Positions 25,451 through 37,749 of a stretch of DNA of 64,000 bases are shown here, piece by piece. The number at the start of each line of letters is the position of its first letter. The first letter of the stretch is position 1. The position numbers and the translations under genes are program-made. The stretch is from Echinarachnius parma (lineage: Eukaryota > Echinodermata > Echinoidea > Clypeasteroida > Echinarachniidae): assembly GCA_037951105.1 (NCBI GenBank), contig JBAMJV010003308.1, positions 50,172 through 114,171 on the forward strand, in the 5' to 3' direction. The notes under the pieces were generated by a model. That model saw only the letters and a list, made by a program, of their open reading frames with translations, had not been told where the DNA came from and ran no database searches.

Positions 25451-26375
25451 ACGACGGGTTATGTGTCATGCAGGCAATTGGGGTCGCGGGGGGGGGGGGG
25501 GGGGGGGGGAGTGAACGGCGAAGCTACTGTATATTAGCAAGTACACGAACATAGTGTACTGTATCTAATTTAATACAAGGGGAACAAATTATGGACTGTA
25601 TAAAATATGGGGTATAATTGAATAACTTTCCATGGGTACTAAACCATTATGATTTTGTTATACATTGGCCGGATATCGTTGGACGGGACGCGGGATTGAG
25701 TCGCCCGTGTTTATTTTGTCTTATACTATTTAAATTATGACTCTGGGAATAGTAAAGATTTAAAGTATCGTTATGTCATCATCGCCTTTCTCTCACAAAA
25801 ACCCGCGGATTTCCGCGGGTACAGCTAGTATGTTGATGAATGCTACAAGCCCTTGCCATTCCCTAGACAGGTGTTATACGCATTCCAACATATACGATCA
25901 AAGTCTCAAATATCAATTTTGGGAAAAAATATAAAGTTAATGGATCACTTTAAATTCTGACTAAGACTGTAAGTGTGGTACCCACTAAGTGCACAGAGTT
26001 GTTGTACAACTACAATTGATCTGGGAATTCAGAAACCACGTCTAGGATTGCAAAAGGATAAAGGGAGAAAGATGACTTGGGGTTGGGGTGAATAGTTAGA
26101 TTTTTGAAAGATAAATGCTTGTTGATAGGGAGCCAATGTAATTCATTTAACAGATGGGTTACATACATTCATGTTTCTTGACCTTTAAAGTCGTGTACTT
26201 ATAAAAAGACTTAGGCAATAAGCCTCAATATCTTGGTTTAGATCCTCGATCATGTATGTTCATTTGCATAAACAATATTCTTCTTTCTTTTTTCCAGTTT
26301 CCACTTTTGATACAGACCTGATCTGGATTCTAGATAAATTTCCTACTGAGTCGGGGTGAGGATCATTCAACAACA

Positions 26376-29300
26376 ATGCAGAACAGAATTGCTGGACTCG
26401 TGCAACGAATACAATCATGTAAGAGCTTACTTGAATGGGAACCAAGAATAACAAAAGGATGGACACAAGTGCAAGACTTTTCCAAACCATATTCAAAGAG
26501 ACAGCTCACAATTAACACAAGAATTCCGACAAGGTCTTGCAGCCTCTGCTGTAGCCCCCTGGCGTTCAGGCACCATCAAGTTTCCAGAAATGTGGCTTCC
26601 TTGAAAATGTTGCAGCATAGAATCTCCAGACATGCGGCTTCTTTCAAGAGCGATGTCGTTGGGGAGAAGAAGAGAGAGGAGTGGATGTTCTCCTCCGAGT
26701 TCAAACCAGACATCGACCTGGACCACCTCAGTCAGAACGCCGTGGCGGTAGCGGAGTCTGTCAGTCACAGGAAAGGCAACATTGATGTCAATGATGTTGT
26801 AAGTGGTACCAAAATTGTACAGACATTCGTTAAAATATATATAGCACATCACCCTCAAGTGAAACACTGTAAAGAAGTGTTTAGAAGATCAAGAAATATC
26901 TCCATTTAAAAAATATCGTGTATAAGTTTTTTTGTGTGGAATTCTATACATATTGCTCCTTAGAATTTTGTCCTTGAGTAATGAAAAACTAAAGGCTATG
27001 TATTGCTTTAAAAAATTGCATGTTATTGATTTGTTTAAAAAAAGTTATTTATTCAACTTAATCTTAAATAGAAAAGGATCATCAAATCTTTTCTAAACCT
27101 GATATGTTCAATTGTGCATTGTCATAATGTCACCCATCAAATGTTTATTTCTTTCTTTCTTTCATCAGCTTGAAAAAATGCATCATTTCCAACAGCTGCA
27201 AAATGCAGTTCATGATCTTGAAAATGGAATAAAAAGCTGCAAGGAGAATCTGCAGGTAATGTGATTTTCATATGACAGATTTAGTCATTAAAGTGATCCA
27301 TTCACTTTATATTTGTTCACTTAAAGTAATGTTTGAGACTTCAATCATGTACCAATTTTATTGTAAGATTCTTGAGAATAATTTGTGAAAAATTTTATAG
27401 AAAAAGACTTAAGTTTACCTACTGTAAACAGAGAAAATCAATGTCTGATTTGATCCCAATCATTCGCGTAAAGTTTGGATACTATGGGCGATTTTCAGAT
27501 ACTATTGACTACGGTCGGAAACCGTCTATAGACACTCTTTAGTTCAATATCCATGATTATGGAAACATTTGAAAAATCAAAACCCATTTCATTCTTCTGT
27601 TACCATTTACCAAACAACAACGTACAAGAGAAGTGGGAAAGCTCCAAGTGATTTTGGTTGAAATTGTACAAAGTTCATTATGGATCACTTTAACATTTCA
27701 TAGCCACCTCCATGTACATGTAGGTGTCAAATATGCAGTGCCTGATATAAAGAGGCTGGACTCGCTTGAGGCTTATAAATAGTATTTGGAAGTGTGTTGT
27801 TGGTTTACATTTCTTATGAAAGTACATGTACCTGTTGGCTTTCAAATTAGCGCATTTGCTTCAAATGTCTTGTGGCTGTATTATATTGTTATAAATTATA
27901 TTTAATAGCTCTCTTTACTTTTACATTCACAATTCTCATACACGTCTTAATATCTCCCATTCCCTATGGCTATTCTCTCCCTCCCTCCCCTCCCCCTTCC
28001 CCTCCCCCTTCCCCTCCCCCTCCCTCTCACATTCCCCCTCCCCTTCTCCTTCTCTATCCCAGTTGACACTTGTTAGTCCAGGCTACTCGTATAATCGAGA
28101 GACATCCCTGGAGGTTGCAGTTACATGTAGAGCTGGAAGAGGCAGAGAATAAATTTTATTTTGTTATTATTGTTATACTTGTTATCCCAGGCAACTCATA
28201 ATCTAGAGACATCGCTAAGGAGGTTGCAGTCAGAGTTGGATGAGGCAGAGAATGAATTTTATCAAATTGCTGTGGCTCTTCCAAACACAACCCATCCTGA
28301 CGTGGTATGTGAAAAAGCAAACTCAATGACCACTATTGTGGTATAATATGTATATTGCCCAATGACAAATTAAATATTATATCTTTAAAAAAACCTTTAG
28401 TATTACAGAGTGAATATGATTTCCAAATGGTCAGTTGGCTAGACCATAATAAGACAACATTTGTGTACTACATTTTGCAACTGTGTTGGTAAATACAATT
28501 TATTTTGGCTCTATTATTAAAACAAGAATGAATGTTATTGCTTTGTTCTATTACGGTTCTAACTCCATTCATACAATGTACCAATCAATTGTTGTTTCTG
28601 CGTGGTAATGATTTTAATGAAATAAACTGAACTTGAACTTGAACTCCCTTCTTCCAGCCAACTGCTGAAGATGCCTTGCCTGTGTTGGTAGAGGAGGTGA
28701 ACGAGAAGCAATCATTTGACTTCCCGATGAAGGGCCATGTAGACCTCGGAGAAAACCTGGACATCTTCAGAGCAAAGTAAGTGGATGGTTTCATTGGTTA
28801 TTTGCACTTGTCAAACATTCCTTAGGGGCCACCTGTCTGTAGCAGCCAACCTGCCTATAGAGACCAACCTGCCCATAGAGGCCACCCTGCAGAGATAATA
28901 CTATTGATAATGATAATAATGATGATAACAAAGCACTTATTGTGCGTCGTCGATCTAGTATGAATAGTCTGAGGCGCGGAGGGATGAACAAAAAAGAATT
29001 AATGAAACAAGTAATCAAATGCTCTCCAGGGAAAGCAATGTTTTACTTCCTGTCGGTAGAAGACACTGGTCTTTTGACTAAAGTGGCCACTTTACTTGTT
29101 TCCCTAATATAGGTGGTCACATATACAGATTTTACTGCCATTAAATGATTGAATAAACGATTCGAAGAATGTACATTACATACTAAAGGTCATTGATCTA
29201 TATGAAATGATTAAGGAGGGGTATGGAGAAGATTTTCGTCTTCACCAATAAGTAAATTCCCTTAACCCTAAAAAGACTGGGCTATTTTTAACCTTAAAAA

Positions 29301-32300
29301 AACTGGGGGGGGGCTAAAAGGGCCCCCCCCTAAGATCTCGGCAACCGAAACTCCGATCGACTCCAAATTTGGCATCGTGATAGATGTCCATAAGGTCTAC
29401 AATATTGCGTAGTTTAAAAAAAAAAATTAATTCAAATATACTAATTAGAGCTAATTAATTATGCGAAAATTGTATTTTTTGGTAATTTTCGTAGTTTTCT
29501 CGGCAATCGAAACTCCAATCAACTCCAAATTTGGCATGGTGATAGATGTCCATGAGCCATACAATATTGCATAGTTAAATTTTTTGTTCTAATTATAATA
29601 TGCTAATTAGAGCTAATTAATTATGCGAAAATTGCATTTCTTATGTATTTCTTTTTTTTTTCGACTTATGTTTTTTATTGTTTTTTCAATGGAAATAATT
29701 ATTGACCATTATTAACCATTTTTAGCCCAAAATTAAATGATTGCTGTGATTAGAATGAAAAATAATGAAGATTTTGTCTTTTCTAGGAAAAAATCAATTT
29801 CCATAGGATTTGTACACAAATCACAAAATTTAGCGATTTTCGGGCCGACGCTCACTTACAAAAGGTCACGTAACTTTAGAACGGTACACCCGGTTGTCGC
29901 AAATTTGGTATCAAAAGTTGCGAAAGACTCTAAGGAAAAAAGTCGTGAAGTGGCACCGTAAAATATTTAAGCGTTGCGAGTAATCGCGAAATTGGAGGAG
30001 GGGGGGGCTAAATCAGCCCCCCCCCCCCCCCCCCAGTCTTTTTAGGGTTAACTATTTAACTGAGTTGGTGATGCAATTTTTGTTGTGAGATGTGGAGGGA
30101 GATGGGCCATAGCTCCCCACCCTACTTTAACGTTTGAATGTGTTCAGACAATACTGTTTCATATCTCATATGAGGTTGTGGAGGGTTTAGAAGGTATTAA
30201 GATTTTTGCAGTCCTAGGCCTTGTGACAGTTTTTTCTTTATCATAGTTTTTGTCCTAAGCTTTATCCTAGTATGTCAAGTGCATATAGGGGTAGACATTT
30301 AGGGTAAGGGTTGACAAAAAAGACTGCAATTGAACAATAATCATAAAAAACAATAAATGGCAATAATGTTTTTTGCATGAATCATCTACAGTATACTTTT
30401 TAATACACTATATAACTTTTCTATTTATTTATTTATTTATTTTTTGTCTGTTCAGAAATCTAGGTCACATCACAGGTCATAGGTCATACTTCTTGAAGGG
30501 AGCTGGTGCCATGTTGGAGGACGCCCTCATAAGGTTCACACTGGACAGGCTGGTCAAGCAACATGGCTTCACAGTTCTCAAGGTCCCAGACATTGTCAAG
30601 CCTCTTGTCTTTGTAAGCATTTTTTTTCTTCACATCTCTATCTATGATGACCATTAAAAGTTGCATATCCTCTAGTCATTTGTTTAAGTCCGCTTCTTTG
30701 TGATTGCTGATTATTTTTTTTGTTTACCCTATCATTAATTTATATTACTTTTGTTTAAATATGTACACTTAATACGGGCGTAGTGGCACATATGCAATTT
30801 GCGTGATATAAATATATATTGTTGGCCTGTTGGATTGAGAAAACAAATCTTATCTATAGATTTACATGAAAAATCACTCTTCATTACCTACGTCATAGAT
30901 GTTGTACAATGACAATCCACACTTTTTATGCCTCCGCCAACGAAGTGGCCAGAGGCATTATGTTTTCGGGTTGCCCGTCCGTATGTCCGTTCGTACGTCT
31001 GTCCGTCCGTCCGTCCGGTTTTTGTTCTTGGGATATCTCAAGAACCGGTTGACGGATTAGAACTTTAACGGTTCTCACATACCTCTGTATTCATATTACC
31101 AATAGAAGGTTTTGATCTTCTGAGTTCCTCTTTTTTATTTTATGATTGACATGTTCGGATTTGAAAGTCTCCCTGGGAGACTTTGAACTGTGTCTGACGT
31201 TAGTGCAATGAGTTGGCAAATGTAAACTTTGCATTTTTGCACAGTACTCTCGTCGTATAACATTAATTTACCTAAATACACATTTATATCAACCATTTAT
31301 TGTTTTCTGCACAGGTCAAGGAAGTTAATAGATTCCTTTATACTTTGTTTGATTGACCCCTTCCAGGAAGGCTGTGGGATGCGAACTGAGGGCCTTCGTA
31401 TAACATTAATTTACCTAAATACACATTTTATCATCCATTTATTGTTTTCTGCACAGGTCAAGGAAGTTAATAGATTCCTTTATACTTTGTTTGATTGACC
31501 CCTTCCAGGAAGGCTGTGGGATGCGAACTGAGGGCCTTCACACCCAGGTGTACAGAGTCTCCCCTCAGCACCATGCCAACGACTTCTGCCTGGCGGGCAC
31601 CGCCGAAGTAGGGATCGCAGGTAAGTACAGTGGAACCACATAATGACCACATCTACAGTGTAAATGATCAAACTAGATTGTATGACCATTTACTTGCTAT
31701 ATGCACAATTTCCCTTCATACAGTGTACATAGACAATGCATATGTTGTCAGATGAAAACTGAACACCAAACTTTTACAGGATATGTACAGTCTACATAGA
31801 CAATGCATGCAATTGGCCAACGAAAACTGAACATCATCTATGCATTGTCTATGCTTTTCATTTTGTCACAGATTTAAGAACAATTCAGAAACATTTCTTC
31901 AACTTGTCCTTTATGATTCTTCTACAATACTCAAAGTTAGCACATGCTGATTGGCCCAGGGTCGCTAAAAATAAGCTTTAATCGAGCCACCAAACTTCTT
32001 TGATACTCAATTCCACTGGCCCAAAAAGTTGCAACCAAATACAGAATGCTTTTCTTTGTTTGGGCCCACCAAATTCATGTTTTGGGCTACTAGAATGAGA
32101 AAAATCTTGTTTTTCAGAAGGCAAAATATTTAATTTCTTTCCTTGTCTTCTAGGTTACTTCATGAATAGGACGTTGTTGGAGGAGGACCTGCCGATGAGG
32201 GTGTGTGCAGCAAGCCGCTGCTACCGAGCAGAGACGGCTCACAGTGCAGAGGCGAGAGGGTTGTACAGGGTGCATCAGTTTTCCAAGGTGGGACATACTT

Positions 32301-35300
32301 TGATATAAATACAGTCAAACCTGTATTTGCGGACATCGGTCTAAAGCTGCCACCCTCCCTATAATGGCCACCAAAAGAGATCCCCTGTGGATGAATAATG
32401 TGTTATGTAACTATCTGCCAATGAAACACTCACCATTGTAGGTGTTATAGAGGCAGGTCGATCTGTGCATGTATAAATATTTAATTTCATTTCACTTAAT
32501 TACAGTTTATTAACATTCTACATAAACAAAAATGAACATAATATACAATACTTCATTAGTTATTATTATAAAAAATTGTTGTTATAAAAATGTATTATTA
32601 ATAAGTTGATAATAAAATAAATGTCTAACAGAATTGAATAGCAAATTAAATCAATTGAGAATGTGGGGCCAACTTAGAGGTGCAGAAGCCTTATTTGGTA
32701 TTGACCCTGATTTAAAAAGTTAATATTATAGTGCAAGTGGAAGTGTTTTTCAATTAATACAACAGACACTTTAAATCAAATAATCTATTACATATATTCC
32801 AGACAGTGTAACTTACAAATACAGTCTTATCTTATTAATATACATTCACACACATAAGTAAACACCCACGCAAACAATTAGGTAAAATGAGAAAAGGAAA
32901 ATAAATAGAGACTTAAATTTATTTTTGTGATATGTGCTATATAAAAACAGTTTATTATTAATGAACTTTGAATGTCATGTTCAGGTTGAGATGTTCTGTG
33001 TGGCCCCTAATGAGACGGGAGAAGAGGGCGAGGCAATCTTTGAGGAGTTTGTTGGGATCCAGAGGAACATGTTCAAGGACCTGGGGCTCCATTTCAAGTA
33101 AGCATATAATAATCATCATAGATTTGATTTATGTAGTGCCTAGTAATGATACACTTTCATCTCTAAGCGCTTTACTCTTATTAGTTCCCTGGTCATGAGA
33201 TACAATACCAGCTTAATATACAATAGCGCCTAACGGTGAACAATATATTATCCAAGCGCTTTACTCTTATTATTACCCTTGTCATAGGATACCATTCCAG
33301 CCCGCGCACAGCCTAGGTGAATTATCTTAAAGGGAATTATTAACTTTGTTTACATGTGCACAAAATGATGAATGGTTGATCAAATGTGTATTTCTGTGAT
33401 CTGATATGTTCACTAAGCAATGTTTGAAAATTTCACATTAAATGGATGTTATATGGCCGAGAAATGAGAGCAAATGAAAAGTGATATTCGCAGACGCATT
33501 GCACTCACTTTGTACACAGAACTTTCCAGTGGATGATTAAAAATCTTAACTCTTCATTTCTAAATTTCTAAATGAAAGGGAACTCAACAAAACAAAACCG
33601 GTTCCATGCTTCTATTGATAATACCAACACAACAAGGTATGAGCAAACCACTAGAACTATGAGGAAGTTCTGTGTATTTTGACAATGTTACTCGATCCCT
33701 TTAATGTGGATATTGGACAGTGTCAGAGAATAGAGGGCAGTCTTCTTCTTTCATATCCATCATCTACTCATCAAATGTTTTGTCAGGATTAGGGAACAGC
33801 TCGCAGCCATCTTGTTTGCTACCCTAACATCTTGAATGCAGCACGTACTGCTCCGCAAGGGCTGGGCATATTTAGATAGTAGAGTACTAGTATTGTATCA
33901 AACAGCACTATGTTGCCTATAATGAAAGGAAAGACTTAACTACATATATAAACGCTGCTCCATTTTGTTGATTGTGTTTCCACATACAGGGTATTGGACA
34001 TGCCAGCTCATGACCTCGGAGCACCTGCATATAGGAAGTTTGACATGGAGGCTTGGATGCCGCACAGAAATGCCTATGGAGAGGTATGAATCAATTGATA
34101 GTTCTTTTAATTGATGGGTAGTCCTTTGGGTCTTTTGTGAAATAATGATGTGTCCAGTTCAGCATGCCATGAGACACTGGTCAACAGGGTTCTGGACATA
34201 CCGACTCATGGTCCTAGGGAAGCTTTCAAATTCAAACATTTCAATCATAAAAATATCTTTCGAATGAGAGAGAAATTCTGAAAAACAAAACATGTTTCAT
34301 GCTTCTATTGGTAATATGAATACAAGGAGGATGTGAGAACTGCTAATCCATTCAAGACTTTTTTGTTTTTTTTCAAAGTTGATTTTGGTTCAACATGTAT
34401 TTTCCATAGACCCCTGACCGAGTATTTTCCGGACCAGTCTAGAAGAGGGGTCAATGATTTGTCTAATTTAGTGTGCCATGTGATATTGTCAAACAGGATT
34501 TTAGACGTTATGTCAAATACTCATTCTTTTGTTATACCTTCAGGTACCACCCACTTTAACTAGGTTTTTATCAGCCATTGTTACTGTCAGGTTCAGGATA
34601 TACAGTAGTAATTCAAACAAATATTTCTCATAGTACTTGTTATTGTGCAGATTTGCTTGCTTTTATTCAATTTAGAATGTGTAATTTGATAATTTTTTGA
34701 ATAACCTTGTAAAGTAATTGCAAGAAGTGCACATTTTTTTAATGGATTTGTAAAACTATAATGAGTTCCTTGCAACTAATACATACTTTCACCAAGTTGG
34801 TTTGCAAAACCACTTTGCTCAAGCAACACTTATTCAGACAGCTACAATAATAAAAAAAACAACATCATTTTCGTACTTCTAAACTTTCTATTGCAGATTT
34901 CAAGCATCTCAAACTGTACAGACTTCCAGAGCAGAAGACTGAATATCAAGTACACACCAAGTAATGGAGGTCCACCTAAATATGTGCACACAGTAAGTAA
35001 TTTATATGCCTTGATCACAAAATGGCTTCTTAGATTGTCCATTGGTATGTCCATCCATAAAATAAGATTTTATTAACATGCTTCCCCAGGAACCGATTGA
35101 CAGATCTAATAATGATAATAATTAGCAACTTTTATATAGCACATATTAAAGAGATCTAGTAAATTTGTTGACAAGTGCAAAAAGTGATGAGTGATTAATA
35201 AAATGTGTATTGGTGTGATCTGATATGTCCACAAAGTAATGTGTGAAAATTTCATGTCAATTGGATGTTTATTGGCCAAGAAATGAGCAAAAAAGTAAAG

Positions 35301-35635
35301 TGAAATTTACTAACTCATTGCACTTACACGGCTTAAATTATCCCGTCATATTCATATTAACAATAAAAGCATGGTACAGGTTTGGGTTTTTCAAATTTCC
35401 ATTTCGTTCAAAAGATATTTACGATGGCAGTGTTCAAATGTTTCTCCTTTGTTCTGTCTGTTCCCAGTTGAATGGAACAGCGTGTGCCGTCCCCCGGATG
35501 ATCATTGCCATCTTGGAGACCTTCCAGCAGCGAGATGGGAGCATCTCAGTCCCGGATGCCCTCCAACCATTCATGGGTGGGATGAAGGAGATCACCAAAC
35601 CAGCTTCAGGGAGACTGCACTTCACAAGATTATGA
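26376..35635 (+). CDS. SARS2: Mitochondrial seryl-tRNA synthetase
   Basis: Class II synthetase that charges mitochondrial tRNA-Ser. Exons: 26376-26798, 27169-27255, 28191-28304, 28658-28776, 30456-30612, 31509-31620, 32154-32287, 32985-33097, 33990-34083, 34897-34992, 35468-35635; 538 aa, close to the animal mitochondrial enzyme. The first ~90 residues are rich in Arg/Ser with almost no acids, as in a mitochondrial presequence. Exons 2-3 encode a helical arm (about 142-208). The catalytic core follows: LAGTAEVG, motif 2 [18 protein letters not shown] (from about 359) and [20 protein letters not shown], motif 3 [13 protein letters not shown] with Arg493. The start is the first ATG of the frame and precedes the presequence. 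Intron positions all keep phase. It diverges from TSNAX and converges on TXNDC16. The gene shows two partial exon duplications, and MITEs of one family in introns 5, 8 and 10. Assignment to the mitochondrial rather than cytosolic paralogue rests on the presequence and the [24 protein letters not shown]-type core. Confidence 0.94.
27288..27693. mobile_element. TTAA-flanked MITE (AGTGATCCATT ends)
   Basis: TTAA target on both sides with ends AGTGATCCATTCAC and GTTCATTATGGATCACT; 406 bp, non-coding. In SARS2 intron 2. Partial relatives at 12283, 25938-25955 and 53880-53970. Confidence 0.8.
28067..28160 (+). pseudogene. Decayed tandem copy of the start of SARS2 exon 3
   Basis: The sequence cttgttagtccaggctactc... 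through ggcagagaataaattttat parallels the acceptor and first ~65 nt of exon 3 (28181-28256: cttgttatcccaggcaactc... ggcagagaatgaatttta), at an offset of about 114-120 bp. The copy has indels and an in-frame TAA, and no donor, so it is not a working exon. Confidence 0.75.
28590..28650 (+). repeat. Possible LINE/SINE 3' tail against exon 4 of SARS2
   Basis: aatgaaataaactgaacttgaacttgaac resembles the TTGAAC-repeat tails of L2/CR1-like retroposons. It ends directly before the polypyrimidine tract and acceptor of exon 4 (28656-28657). The element body is not recognisable. Confidence 0.35.
28820..29145. mobile_element. Degraded CAGTCAAACCTGT-family element
   Basis: Contains the internal motifs of that family (gccacctgtctgtagcagcc, cctgcctatag, gtggccacttta) with blurred ends. 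In SARS2 intron 4. Confidence 0.5.
29262..30051. mobile_element. piggyBac-like MITE
   Basis: TTAA target duplication and perfect 16-bp inverted ends CCCTAAAAAGACTGGG ... CCCAGTCTTTTTAGGG; CCC ends plus TTAA are the piggyBac hallmark. Inside are two direct copies (about 29330-29440 and 29497-29600) of a block reading ctcggcaa.cgaaactcc.at and ccaaatttggcat, and long G/C runs at both ends. No transposase. In SARS2 intron 4. Confidence 0.85.
30935..31060. repeat. Dispersed 'atgcctccgccaacgaag' repeat with (GTCC)n
   Basis: Reads atgcctccgccaacgaagtg ... gtccgtccgtccgtccgg ... gatatctcaagaaccggttg. An inverted relative lies at 57520-57685 (caattggttcttgagatatc ... ataatgcctccggccac) and a weaker one at 59790-59890. 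A related-looking family member with a gtttgtttg run is at 43735-43960. No coding sequence. Confidence 0.65.
31060..31490. mobile_element. TTAA-family MITE, left part, in SARS2 intron 5
   Basis: Shares order and wording with 51330-51680 (gcggttctcaaatac.., tttaaactgtgtacaaagtt.., caatgagttaac.., aaagttattagatcccttt) and, inverted, with 33327-33704. Its right part was duplicated along with the start of exon 6. Confidence 0.55.
31254..31539 (+). repeat. 143-bp tandem duplication covering the SARS2 exon 6 acceptor
   Basis: Copy 1 at 31254-31396 and copy 2 at 31397-31539 are nearly identical. Each has the polypyrimidine tract, ccttccag acceptor and the first ~30 nt of exon 6 (GAA GGC TGT GGG ATG...). 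Exon 6 is called in copy 2 because only there does the reading frame continue ([14 protein letters not shown]). Copy 1 has an intact acceptor (AG at 31365-31366) but runs into intron sequence and a stop. Confidence 0.92.
32310..32470. mobile_element. CAGTCAAACCTGT-family MITE
   Basis: Left end TACAGTCAAACCTGT at 32310; interior gatcccctgtgg matches the copy at 18028-18187; the right end is degraded. In SARS2 intron 7, 22 bp after the donor. Confidence 0.6.
33327..33704. mobile_element. TTAA-flanked MITE (AGGGA ends)
   Basis: TTAA on both sides with ends AGGGAATTATTAACTTTG and GTTACTCGATCCCT; 378 bp, non-coding. Related copies occupy about 35146-35455 and, inverted, 51330-51680 and 31060-31490. 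Confidence 0.78.
35146..35455. mobile_element. TTAA-family MITE abutting SARS2 exon 11
   Basis: Starts TTAAAGAGATCTAGTAAATT and matches 33327-33704 in order (gatctgatatgt, gtgtgaaaatttca, ggccaagaaatgag, cattgcac). The right end is lost within ~15-30 bp of the exon 11 acceptor (35466-35467), so element-derived sequence probably supplies part of the branch/polypyrimidine region. Confidence 0.6.
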
Positions 35636-36885
35636 TGCTATGATTATAGCGATCTGATCCGTCCATTATGTAGTTGAATCTTGAACATTACCAACACGGA
35701 TTTACTATTAGATTATATGTACAAAGTTATATCTCTGACCCAAAACTTACAATTTCTTTATAGTTGCTCGTTTTTTTTTAGCCCTGCTAAAAAACAACAA
35801 CAATATATTAGCAATATACCCAAGTAACATTGATATGAAAGGGATAGTTGAGTATTGGTCAAACTTAACTTTAGTAACCAAAACCTGCATCATTATGGTA
35901 CAAACTAATAGTTATAACTCCACCATGCTCGAAAGGTATACACAATTACAAACGACTGAGTAAAAACCCTGTTATCATTAAAAAAAGAGCTGTTACAACT
36001 CAAGAGGGCGCTCTCTAAAAACTCATTGGTTTTAGCCATTTTTTTCATACAAAATTGTGCATTTAATGTTTTGTTTAAATAATAATTCAATAGAAATATC
36101 ATCAACAACTATTTAAAAACCTATTTAGATAAGCATTTTTTGTATTTGTCTAAACAGTCAAAATGTCCCCCGACCGGTAGATTTATGAATAAAAAATATC
36201 TTGAAATCAAATTTTTCAACTATGAGAGCATTTGAAAGGGAATGATTCTCATTTTACATGTTTTATTCAAGGAACTTTCAAATGGAATTAAAACCAACCA
36301 ATTTAGTGTCAAGGGGCATTTCGGGAAGTACCAATACTCAAGTGTACCTTTAAAATATTGTTTTATTAGGGTTGCATTTTGTATATTACATAATATAATG
36401 AGCCCACTAGATTTTTCTGTTGAGTTGCAATATGAACATTCAACTTGAAGAATGCACTTCACAATATAATTGTGCTTGTTTTTCTTTTGCAATATTATTA
36501 ATTTTCGTGTTGCATTAACAGTTTATTTGTTACATTTCACAAGATAATTACGTAAAGGTACTTCCCCCTATAATTTTTATATGAACTTTTGACAAAGTAA
36601 CTAAGGATCTAGCGTTGACAGGAAATAGCGATGAATATGCGCCGACTCCTGCCCAACTGGATTTTCTGGCACTATGCTTTTATGCCACAAGGTCAGTGAT
36701 AGATTATTCAGCAACAATACATGTAATAAGCAAATAAAGTTATCTGCTGTTTGTCAATGTAATATGTGATGACAAAGATCAAGTCCCAATAAAGAGTTCA
36801 CTTCACAATACAAATGATGGTGTATGTCAGTGGCTTAGCTGTGTAACAGTGGTGTGGGATGAGGGCTCCTCAATAACGTGGCCAT

Positions 36886-37080
36886 GATAAGAGGAAAACC
36901 CTTTAGTAAATAAAGCAAATGCATATAATGTGACTTGATAAGGGGAAAACCCTTTAATAAATAAAGCAAATGCATATAACATGACATGATAAGGGGAAAA
37001 CCCTTTAATAAATAAAGCAAATGCATAGAACATGACATGATAAGGGGAAAACCCTTTAATAAATAAAGAAATGCATAGAA
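36886..37080. repeat. 51-bp x ~4 minisatellite with flanking direct repeats
   Basis: Units begin gataaggggaaaaccctt and contain aataaataaagcaaatgcat. A ~60-bp direct repeat (gacaaagatcaagtccc ... aatgatggtgtatgtcag) stands on each side at 36772-36831 and 37099-37156. Because 51 is divisible by 3, both strands give misleading repetitive open frames. Confidence 0.9.
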
Positions 37081-37604
37081 CAATGCAATCTGTAATGACA
37101 AAGATCAAGTCCCCATAAAGAGTTCACTTCACAATACAAATGATGGTGTATGTCAGTTGCTTAGCTACTTGCCCCCCCCCCCCCCCCCCTATAATTTGAC
37201 AAAAACAATAATAATCTTGTGGGGAAAATCCTTGAAAAATACAGAAATGTATAGAGTGTTATCCCCACCTCCCCCAATCAGTCTGACCATGCTATGCCAC
37301 TGGTATATATCTTCTGTTCACTGGTTTATGTTATTCTTCACACGATCGTTATACTATTGTGTTTGTTTTCATTCAGGTTTGAAAAAAGGTTTGGTGCTAA
37401 TTAGTTATGTGATGGATAATTTCATTTCACTTTAATATGCTAGGCGAGAGCATACTAATGAATTCTTTGGTCATTCAGCTATTGTATTAATCCATTTGTT
37501 TTGAATTTGGTACACTTATCTCACAAAATCAAATATTATATCAAGCATAGGGAGTCTGACCAGAAGTATATATTATAAATGAAAAATTAGCCAAGAAACT
37601 GGAG

Positions 37605-37705
37605 CTTCTGCGGGATTCGAACCCAGAGACAACAAACCTTCACAGGCGCTTTCAAGAGCACCGATCTAGCAGTCCAGGTCTCGGATTTGAATCCCGGGGA
37701 AGCCA
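37605..37705. repeat. tRNA-like fragments, related to the right-end array
   Basis: A minus-strand B-box half (gggattcgaaccc at 37614) and a plus-strand half (gagcaccgatctagcagtcc.. then tttgaatcccgggg, about 37653-37705) face each other. Upstream sequence gaccagaagtatatattataa resembles the spacer of the 63-64 kb tandem repeats, so this looks like a rearranged old copy. Confidence 0.5.
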
Positions 37706-37749
37706 CATTTTCTTTGCTCATTTTTCATTCAAAATCAAATAGTGTATAT

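Larger units (their letters stand above)
23240..26375. other. Region between divergent TSNAX and SARS2 starts
   Basis: Promoters of both genes should be here but I see no TATA box that can be assigned. Contents: a foldback-family fragment (23813-23960), a dispersed 'cccagtcgggcaagtaaaaac' repeat copy (24095-24240), a CpG-rich stretch of unknown origin (about 24380-24560), a direct duplication (25188-25450), G runs at about 25145-25160 and 25491-25509, and a TTAA-MITE end (25938-25955). Confidence 0.5.
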
